From Yoonia litorea (GTDB taxonomy: Bacteria; Pseudomonadota; Alphaproteobacteria; Rhodobacterales; Rhodobacteraceae), in the NCBI RefSeq assembly GCF_900114675.1, contig NZ_FOZM01000001.1, positions 1,612,001 through 1,676,000 on the forward strand: a stretch of DNA of 64,000 bases. Direction: 5' to 3'. A model generated the notes under the pieces. The model was given only the letters and a program-made list of their open reading frames with translations. It did not search any database and had not been told where the DNA came from. Of the stretch, positions 58,424 through 64,000 are shown piece after piece (the stretch's first letter is position 1; the number at the start of each line of letters is the position of its first letter). The position numbers and the translations under genes are program-made.

Positions 58424-58771
58424 ATGAAGTACTTGATCGAAACCGATGACCTAAAGCTCCGTGAACCACTTATGTTGCCCTTACTGCCGGTGGTGGCAGT
58501 GCTGGGTCTTCACGCCGCCCTGCCTCTTGAGCACGAAGTCGAAACCTTCATCAATAGCCACGGCGGCGACGCAAGCGTTAGACGGCACCGCTGGTATTTT
58601 GAGATTTGGGATCGCAGTGGTGGCGATACCGTTACGGCAAGAGGCAGCTTGGTTTTTGAGGCCGGGCAAGTTGTGCCAGAAGCAATGCACCTCGAACCTG
58701 ACTACCTCAGCGCAAACCTCGCCGCCTATATGGAACGTCTTGCTGGCCGCCTCGGACTTCAATGCAGTTAA
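58424..58771 (+). CDS. Hypothetical protein of the island
   Basis: 115 residues from an ATG preceded by GAGGGG; a GTG/ATG five codons upstream is also possible. The first part is hydrophobic (LMLPLLPVVAVLGLHAALPLE), the rest has charged alternation (HRWYFEIWDRSGGDTVTARGSLVFE). I do not recognise a family. The base composition is like the island rather than the core. It is not convincingly part of an operon. Confidence 0.5.
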   Translation: MKYLIETDDLKLREPLMLPLLPVVAVLGLHAALPLEHEVETFINSHGGDASVRRHRWYFEIWDRSGGDTVTARGSLVFEAGQVVPEAMHLEPDYLSANLAAYMERLAGRLGLQCS

Positions 58772-58887
58772 TGCGACCGGATCATCGCAGGTGACCTGCT
58801 ACAGGACACAAATCAACTTGGATGGTCCCAACCAATCCTGCACGACGTCGCAGGTGTGGTGGTGATGGGATGGCCTTAGTGAGCAAG

Positions 58888-59073
58888 CTATGTGGTCTCT
58901 ACCGACGGCTCAGGGAGTTCGTGGCCATCGCTTTGATACGCCTCCCACAACGCCTCAACGCCGTCGTCCAGCAGTGCACCGTATGGCAACCTACTGTAAT
59001 CTTTCAAAGCACGCAGACGTTGCTGTGTCAGGCGAGACACCGACCGAACTGATAGTTTCACGAATGCTGACAT
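58888..59073 (-). CDS. Small ribbon-helix-helix-like protein
   Basis: 61 residues. The ATG has a strong GAGGGGAGA ribosome site eight bases before it. A strand-helix-helix pattern is seen: KLSVRSVSRLTQQRLRALKDYSRLPYGALLDDGVEALWEAY, matching the CopG/Arc class of small DNA-binding repressors (residues 5-46). This is a pattern reading, not a database hit. Overlapping + strand frames are not better supported. It is divergent from an HUH replication initiator with inverted repeats between the two, as with small repressors of rolling-circle plasmids. Confidence 0.5.
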   Translation of the reverse strand: MSAFVKLSVRSVSRLTQQRLRALKDYSRLPYGALLDDGVEALWEAYQSDGHELPEPSVETT

Positions 59074-59086
59074 GACTATCTCCCCT

Positions 59087-59136
59087 CGAAGGTATTTAGC
59101 CTTCGGGTCACAAAATCGGTGCTGATTACCGATTTT
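59087..59136. promoter_or_regulatory. Inverted repeats between the RHH-like and Rep genes
   Basis: CGAAGG / CCTTCG (59087-59092 and 59100-59105) and a perfect 9-bp AAAATCGGT / ACCGATTTT (59112-59120 and 59128-59136), the latter followed by a T-rich stretch CGGTTTTTG. The region is the 152-base divergent promoter. It may be an operator for the small repressor, a terminator, or part of a replication origin; the sequence alone cannot decide. Confidence 0.5.
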
Positions 59137-59225
59137 CGGTTTTTGTGCCTACATAAGTAGAGGCCTGCTTGTGCACGCCGCTTGTCGCACAGGTTCCAGG
59201 CATGATTTGACCCTGAGGCCGACGC

Positions 59226-60455
59226 ATGAAGAGCACAAAACAAAAGACCTTTGAAAGCAACCTTACTGCTGGTCCATTGATGTCCACGTCGAAACGGATG
59301 CCCAAGCTCAGGTACAACATCGAAAACATGCGGCTGGGTCGGATGGAGCTTGGTTCGAACAGATGGTTCAAAAAAGCGACCTCGGTCATCTCGCATCTAG
59401 ATTACCCTGCTATTGCTGACGTTCCTCTCTACCGAGGCAAACCTGCCTTCCTTCGGGACGGTGGTGTTGTCACCAACGCTCACATTGATGGTGTGGCGAA
59501 AAACAAATCCACATTGCCGCGGAAGGGTTACCCACCTCGATTTGGTCCACGTATCCTGAGGGCCGCAGAGATGCTTGCAGAATGCCCGTATGAACACTTG
59601 GGTTATCTGACCGCTGTGACCAGCATGGGGACAAGCAAGGAAGATGCTTATGAACTTGTTGAAGTGGAAAGCAAGCGTCTCAATCGCTATATCAGAAATA
59701 GATTTCCACATGCGATCTGGCTCTTGGTGCCCGAAGTCTCTGAGCACATGGCGGGTGATGTTCAACATGACCTGCTGCTGGACCGTGAATGGCGGAAGGG
59801 TCTGAAACCAAACCACTTGGTATACAAGGTCCACTTCCATGGGGTCTTGTATGTGCCTGGCCTCAACCCTCAGGATCAACAGCTAGGATTTCAGCGACAT
59901 CGCAATGGAAAGATGGTCAAGCACTTCGCTGGGAATAACCAAGTGCGCGTCTTACCCATCGACCGAGAACGTCACCAACAGGATGCCCTTGGAAACATCT
60001 TGGGGATCATTGGCTACGGTACAAAGAAGCATTTCAGCCCCCCATGCAAAGCAAGAATGTTGGAAGGCTATGCTGAATGGATTTGGCTGACTCATCGGAT
60101 CACGATGAACACTAACCTCGTCCTAACTGGTGGCACAACATCAGGCATCCATTTGCATTGCTCCTATTGTGATCACTATTTCCTGAAGGGCGATCAATGT
60201 CGGTGCATGCCCGTCTTTGAGGATGATGACTTTTGCCAGTTCAGTACTGACGGTTCTTCCTCTAGCAGTTCGTCAGATTCTCATTCAGGTTGTTCTGATA
60301 TCCCTCTTAGGGATGACACTAATTTAAACTCGGTCGGCCTAGATCGTTGTGAAACCAATACAAAAACCGTGTCCGTGAAAAATCTGATCATCGGTTTGGT
60401 GCAGGGTTTCACGCGTCTTCGACAATGGATGCAGGGCCTGATCAGAGGGCCATAG
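59226..60455 (+). CDS. HUH-type replication initiator (rolling-circle Rep) with zinc-finger tail
   Basis: 409 residues. Motif 1 is LGYLTAVTSMG (125-135), motif 2 KVHFHGVLYVPG with His203-Phe204-His205 (the HUH metal site), and motif 3 IIGYGTKKHF with the nucleophile Tyr264 and Lys267-268. Between motifs 1 and 2 the helix KRLNRYIRNRFPHAIWLLVPEVSE resembles the Rep core. A C-terminal ribbon HCSYCDHYFLKGDQCRC (Cys312, 315, 325, 327) and a Ser-rich tail follow. It should nick DNA at an origin and start rolling-circle replication or mobilisation. Family assignment is by motif order only. Confidence 0.7.
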   Translation: MKSTKQKTFESNLTAGPLMSTSKRMPKLRYNIENMRLGRMELGSNRWFKKATSVISHLDYPAIADVPLYRGKPAFLRDGGVVTNAHIDGVAKNKSTLPRKGYPPRFGPRILRAAEMLAECPYEHLGYLTAVTSMGTSKEDAYELVEVESKRLNRYIRNRFPHAIWLLVPEVSEHMAGDVQHDLLLDREWRKGLKPNHLVYKVHFHGVLYVPGLNPQDQQLGFQRHRNGKMVKHFAGNNQVRVLPIDRERHQQDALGNILGIIGYGTKKHFSPPCKARMLEGYAEWIWLTHRITMNTNLVLTGGTTSGIHLHCSYCDHYFLKGDQCRCMPVFEDDDFCQFSTDGSSSSSSSDSHSGCSDIPLRDDTNLNSVGLDRCETNTKTVSVKNLIIGLVQGFTRLRQWMQGLIRGP

Positions 60456-60694
60456 GCAAGCTAATTCCCACGTGGTTCGGGGGAGTGAAGCTTCATTTGT
60501 GACAAATGGATGCCGCTGAAACAGCGGCAATCAAACGGTTCTGCCTTGGTCTTTCCAAGTCTAGGCTGTGAGATTTGCTTTTCTGTTTTTGCACCGATTG
60601 CAACAAAACCAAAAACACCTGACCGATTTGCTGACCCACTAAATAGCAATGAAGCCGTCGGAAGGCACATTGTCGTCACAAGGAGGAATGCTTC
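60456..60694 (+). repeat. Two inverted repeats downstream of the Rep gene
   Basis: CATTTG-TGA-CAAATG (60494-60508, six-plus-six bases) and TGCCGCTG-AAA-CAGCGGCA (60511-60529, perfect 8-bp stem with a 3-base loop) lie within 40 bases. There is no T-tract after them. Next to an HUH initiator such hairpins are candidate double-strand-origin or nick sites; this is inference. The region also carries the promoter and ribosome site (AAGGAGGA) for the next gene. Confidence 0.45.
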
Positions 60695-61066
60695 GTGAAG
60701 AATGAAAACAAGATCGGCGAAGCAGAGATCGAGGGCATGGCCGAGGCCCTTGCCTTCTTGACAGAGTTCGGCGACGCCGAGATCAGGCGGTTTCTCTGCC
60801 GCCTCCCAATCTATGCTGGCAATGTGGACGCACCAATGACGCTGCGTGATCTAGCCTACGAAATCAAACTCTCACCTTATGTGGACGCGGCATGGACGAA
60901 AGTGCGATCCACCCCAGGCCTCACCAATCAAATTGCAATGGTCATGAAGGTCATAGACGTGGCTGAACGCGAACTGAAGCGTGATTCCGGCGAGACAAGG
61001 CAGTTCAAACGAAACATCAATATCCTCGCGATGATGAATGCTTATCAGCAAGGTGGTCATAGTTGA
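60695..61066 (+). CDS. Hypothetical protein of the island
   Basis: 123 residues from a GTG seven bases after an AAGGAGGA site. It is mostly alpha-helical and charged (EGMAEALAFLTEFGDAEIRRFLCRLP, KVIDVAERELKRD), with no recognised domain. It follows the Rep gene on the same strand after 240 bases, and a methyltransferase gene follows at 61182. A role in replication or partition of the element cannot be shown. Confidence 0.5.
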   Translation: MKNENKIGEAEIEGMAEALAFLTEFGDAEIRRFLCRLPIYAGNVDAPMTLRDLAYEIKLSPYVDAAWTKVRSTPGLTNQIAMVMKVIDVAERELKRDSGETRQFKRNINILAMMNAYQQGGHS

Positions 61067-61181
61067 TTGTGCCAGAGTTTTGGCCGCGCCCAAACAGTGA
61101 AAGGCTGACTATGCAGGCTCACATTCCCTGACTATCGTGATGCAAATTACTTTCATATCTGCAAGAAGTATAGAAAGATAA

Positions 61182-62647
61182 ATGCACCAGGTTCTTGGGC
61201 CGTTACTCGCAGCAAATCGCAACCAAATGGGCCTCACGCTAAATTCTCTGTCTCAGATGGCAGGCATCAGTGTTCCGACGCTCCGCAACCTTGAACGAGG
61301 TAAAGGAAACATTGGTTCTTATCTTTCCTGCCTCAGTGGTTTGAACCTCGACCTCAGATGGGCTGGTATGCCGGAATACTGCCATGGTCGCTCATTGGCC
61401 ATCAGGCGTCGCAAAGCCGGATTTAGCCAAAGAAACGCTGCTGTTCGACTTAACGTCAGTCACCGCACCATCATTGCCTTAGAGACCCAGTTCATAGGTC
61501 GCATCGATACACTCGACTCTTACCTTTCCCTTCTCCGCCTCAAACCACGGGTGATCTCTGCTGAGCGGACTGGACAAAACGCTGTTCACGTCAATGCGCT
61601 CTATCCTCGGCTTGGTTATGTCTTGGACGCTGGCAGAGCAGAGGCTCCGCGCTTTGGACTTGTCTGTGGCGACGCTCTCCAAGTCCTTCGGAGTCTTCCG
61701 AGTGGTATTGCTGATTGTGTCATTACATCACCGCCGTATTGGCAACAGCGCAGATATGCGTCGGGAGGCATTGGGGAAGAGCAAACTATGAAGCTTACCT
61801 CAAGCAGCTTCGAGCCGTCTTCCGTCAAGTCTACCGCGTTCTTGCTCCATCAGCTTCTCTTTGGCTGAACATTGACGACAGCTATGCCGACGGGTCTATG
61901 CAAGGAATACCTTGGCGGTTGGTGCTGGGCATGGTGGAAGACGATGGCTGGATCGTGAGGAACGACAATATCTGGTCGAAGACTGGTGGTTCTTTGAACC
62001 GTGCTGATGATCGGCACACGCACCGGCACGAACACATGTTCCACTTGGTCAAGCAGCGTAACTATCACTTCGATGCAGACGCCGTTCGACTTCCCCCTGC
62101 AAAGGGACGGCGACACGGCGATGAGATGATCTCAGCAACAGGAGTGTCGAAAGCGGTTTGCCACCAACGGATTGAATCTGCATCCGGCATGACGAAGAGC
62201 CAGCGCATTTCCGCAAAAGTTGCTGTTGATGAGACATTCGCGGCAATTGATGCGGGCATTCTGCACGACTTCAGGCTAATCCTCAAAGGCGAGAACCGCG
62301 TCACGCATTCTGACAGCGAAGAAATATCCGCCCGAGCTTCCCGACTGGAACGAGATGGATATTACATCTTGAAGTACAACCCGAAGGGCAGCATGCCCAG
62401 CGATGTTTGGCGCATCGCGCCAGACCGTTCAAAGGGCCGCACAACGCACTATGCCGCCTTTCCAGAACAACTTGTCGAGGTTCCGCTCAAAGCGACCTGT
62501 CCCATCGGTGGAATTGTCCTCGATCCGTTCGCCGGTACCGGCACCACGCTCGTCGTTGCACAGCGATTGGGCCGCCATGGCGTCGGCATCGATTTGTCAG
62601 ATGATTACTTGCAAGTTGCTCGGGAACGGCTCGGCATCAACACATGA
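61182..62647 (+). pseudogene. Double-HTH DNA methyltransferase split by a one-base frameshift
   Basis: The first part (61182-61868, 228 codons) has two XRE-like HTH repeats (about 5-60 and 70-122) followed by CVITSPPYWQQR (183-187 is SPPYW, motif IV). The second part (frame to 62647) continues with NYEAYLKQLRAVFRQVYRVL and ends with DPFAGTGTTLVVAQRLGR (motif I). Homologous reading switches frame at 61783-61785: adding one A there gives EEQNYEAYLKQ and restores one protein. It would be an N4/N6-methyltransferase of the beta class with an N-terminal HTH, probably regulating or protecting the element. No clear slippery heptamer is seen, so a mutation is more likely than programmed frameshifting, but a sequencing error cannot be excluded. 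Confidence 0.7.
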
Positions 62648-62657
62648 GCCTGATAGG

Positions 62658-63218
62658 TCAGCGGGCCGAACTGGGTAGCCAGCGATAGAGGGTCGGCACC
62701 GAAACACCTACAGCGGCGGCGGCGTCCTTAGCCGTTGTGCCTGCGGCCAAAAGTTCCCTCACCGCGTTGACCTTGTCCTCAGTCATGGATCGCGGTCTAC
62801 CGCCGATACGTCCCTTTGCCTTCGCGGCCTTCAAGCCAGCTTGCGTTCGTTCACGGATCAAGCCACGCTCAAATTCAGCAATCGAGGCACATATGTGAAA
62901 GAGGAGGCGCCCAGAACTCGTGCTGGTGTCGATTGCTTCCGTAACGCTGTGGAACGCGACACCATTCTGCTTCAGGTGGTCCATGATCTCAATGAGATGC
63001 GGTAGACTGCGAGCGACGCGATCTAGTTTGTATACCACCAACATGTCGCCTGAGTTTGGACGCAGGTAGTTCAATGCCTTTGCCAACACCGGTCGATCTC
63101 GTTTGGCACCAGACGCAATCTCGGAGAAAATCTTGTCGCAGCCCGCCGCCTCCAACGAAGCGATCTGGCCATCGTGAATTTGGTGGCCGGTACTGATCCG
63201 CGCATAGCCAATTCGCAT
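62658..63218 (-). CDS. Serine recombinase (resolvase/invertase family)
   Basis: 186 residues. Catalytic N-terminal domain with the nucleophile Ser9 in YARIST, the SGAKRDRPVLAKAL loop and VVYKLDRVARSL core, then a helix and a C-terminal HTH (ELLAAGTTAKDAAAAVGVSVPTLYRWL). Length and order match Tn3-type resolvases or Hin-like invertases; which it is cannot be told without its target site. It points away from the methyltransferase on the opposite strand. Confidence 0.9.
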   Translation of the reverse strand: MRIGYARISTGHQIHDGQIASLEAAGCDKIFSEIASGAKRDRPVLAKALNYLRPNSGDMLVVYKLDRVARSLPHLIEIMDHLKQNGVAFHSVTEAIDTSTSSGRLLFHICASIAEFERGLIRERTQAGLKAAKAKGRIGGRPRSMTEDKVNAVRELLAAGTTAKDAAAAVGVSVPTLYRWLPSSAR

Positions 63219-63523
63219 TCATGCTCCTTCTCGAAACTCATAAAGTCTCTACCGATGTGCGCCGTTGCTTTCGAGATGGGGTTCCAAGAATGAAAGCGGC
63301 TGTGTTTTCCAGGCCGGTCGGGCTTGCACCAGGGATCGGTTTCAAGATGCTCGGAAATGACCGTTTACGAGCAAACATGTTTTTCATTAATGCAATTGAC
63401 CCAACGCATTATCCTGTAGCTAACACGCCTAAAGCCGCTGTCAGTCCTTGATGTCAAGCCGCCGCAATCACAGATGAGGACTATAACAGCACTCTTAAAC
63501 TGCATTTCTTTGGAAGCTTTAAC
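63219..63523. other. Region between the recombinase and HNH genes
   Basis: About 300 bases. A 76-codon + strand frame (63221-63451) has no ribosome site or recognisable domain and is not called a gene. The start of the resolvase and its possible recombination site should lie near 63219-63260; no clear inverted-repeat pair was identified. Confidence 0.4.
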
Positions 63524-64000
63524 ATGAACGACGTTGACTATGTTCGGGACCTACTGAAGCAAACCTATGCGACTGAATACCCTCATGAGATACCTCATCC
63601 AAAACTAGAAGAGGTCATTGGCTCTGTGGCTTTTGACTATCTTGAAGGTACGGTGGAAGGAGAGAACCCCAATGGGGAAACCAGTCGCGACGGCAATCCA
63701 TACTTATGGTTCAAACACGCTAACAAGTCGATCCTTTCACATCGTTTCATCTCTGCGGTCACGCTGGGCAAATGGGTGCCAAGAGAATGTAACATCGACC
63801 ACGTCAACCATAACCCGTCTGACAATCGGCCGAGTAATCTGCGCATCACCACCCCTCGTGACAACGCAGGCAACCGACGCGAAGCCTTGCTGTCCGATCT
63901 TGCAAGTTTTGATACGGTGGAAGCGAAATTACAGTCATTGAAGACGCCATCCCATGCAACCAGCAGCGACCTTGATGATCACCCTCCTGCTGAACAACCT
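63524..64000 (+). CDS. HNH endonuclease-like protein (partial, runs off the window)
   Basis: Translation from ATG 63524 (with a weak GGAAG upstream) is open to the window edge, 159 codons without a stop. It contains the HNH pattern SHRFISAVTLGKWVPREC followed by NIDHVNHNPSDNRPSNLRI and ending NAGNRR, like homing-type or NUMOD-associated HNH nucleases. The DHVNHN...NLR arrangement gives the metal-binding His/Asn/Asp residues. Its function in the element is unknown. No domain before it was recognised; the 5' part MNDVDYVRDLLKQTYATEY is helical. Confidence 0.75.
   Translation, partial: MNDVDYVRDLLKQTYATEYPHEIPHPKLEEVIGSVAFDYLEGTVEGENPNGETSRDGNPYLWFKHANKSILSHRFISAVTLGKWVPRECNIDHVNHNPSDNRPSNLRITTPRDNAGNRREALLSDLASFDTVEAKLQSLKTPSHATSSDLDDHPPAEQP

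Larger units (their letters stand above)
55154..64000. mobile_element. Genomic island integrated at tRNA-Tyr (left part)
   Basis: From the 3' end of tRNA-Tyr to the window edge the content changes to mobile functions: tyrosine integrase, an HUH replication initiator, a ribbon-helix-helix-like protein, a DNA methyltransferase with HTH repeats, a serine recombinase and an HNH endonuclease, plus unknown genes; the DNA is less GC-rich than the flanking core. No second copy of the tRNA 3' end was seen before 64000, so the far attachment site is probably outside the window. Confidence 0.65.

Noticed and set aside
58822..59075. Two + strand frames over the small ribbon-helix-helix-like gene
   Set aside because: They lack a ribosome site, while the - strand frame has a strong one and a coherent fold pattern.
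63221..63451. 76-codon + strand frame beside the serine recombinase
   Set aside because: No ribosome site or recognised domain.
55154..64000. Search for a second copy of the tRNA-Tyr 3' end as the right attachment site
   Set aside because: No copy was seen by eye; the site is probably outside the window or too short to spot.

Overview
The window looks like a chromosome segment of a Rhodobacteraceae bacterium (Alphaproteobacteria, Roseobacter-type). The evidence is the long division and cell-wall (dcw) cluster ending in lpxC, bamD and recN, a CobT-type aerobic cobaltochelatase subunit, a FtsZ with a long proline/alanine linker, an alphaproteobacterial pyruvate carboxylase, and an array of CCTCCTCCC hairpin-loop small RNAs of the 'cuckoo' (CcsR) type known from Rhodobacterales. 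Assignments rest on motifs and gene order read directly from the sequence; no database search was run.

Layout. 1-4.3 kb (+): tail of an unidentified gene, cobT, an aminopeptidase P and a DUF427 protein. 4.3-6.1 kb (-): a ClC chloride channel, then a 590-bp region whose + strand ends in a strong terminator facing recN (possible small RNA). 6.65-31.1 kb (-): the dcw cluster, transcribed right to left as mraZ, rsmH, ftsL, ftsI, murE, murF, mraY, murD, [one opposite-strand flavoprotein], ftsW, murG, murC, two small membrane proteins, murB, ddl, ftsQ, ftsA, ftsZ, lpxC, bamD, recN. Many starts and stops overlap by 1-4 bases, so most of it is probably co-transcribed and translationally coupled. A terminator-like hairpin sits in the mraZ leader.

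31.7-44.9 kb: a GNAT acetyltransferase and Mrp/ApbC ATPase, the seven-hairpin small-RNA array (33.49-33.79 kb), a divergent Lrp regulator/LysE exporter pair with a palindromic operator, a maltose/galactoside-type acetyltransferase, a UvrD/PcrA helicase, an FMN-dependent L-lactate dehydrogenase, an SDR, pyruvate carboxylase, a VOC protein and a metallophosphoesterase. 45-54.9 kb: tRNA-Gly(GCC), a receiver-like protein, a split histidine locus (hisB-hisH, then hisA-hisF-hisE) interrupted by a lytic transglycosylase, pepT and a DUF2147 protein, then a Ser/Thr kinase, a CoA-binding protein, a zinc-ribbon protein, rlmB and tRNA-Tyr(GTA).

Immediately after tRNA-Tyr a genomic island begins and runs to the window end: a tyrosine integrase, a TbpB-like lipoprotein, a small ribbon-helix-helix-like protein divergent from an HUH-type replication initiator, a double-HTH DNA methyltransferase split by a one-base frameshift, a serine recombinase and an HNH endonuclease that runs off the edge. 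The two most notable signals are the seven-loop anti-Shine-Dalgarno small-RNA array and the Rep/RHH module with inverted repeats inside the tRNA-Tyr island.
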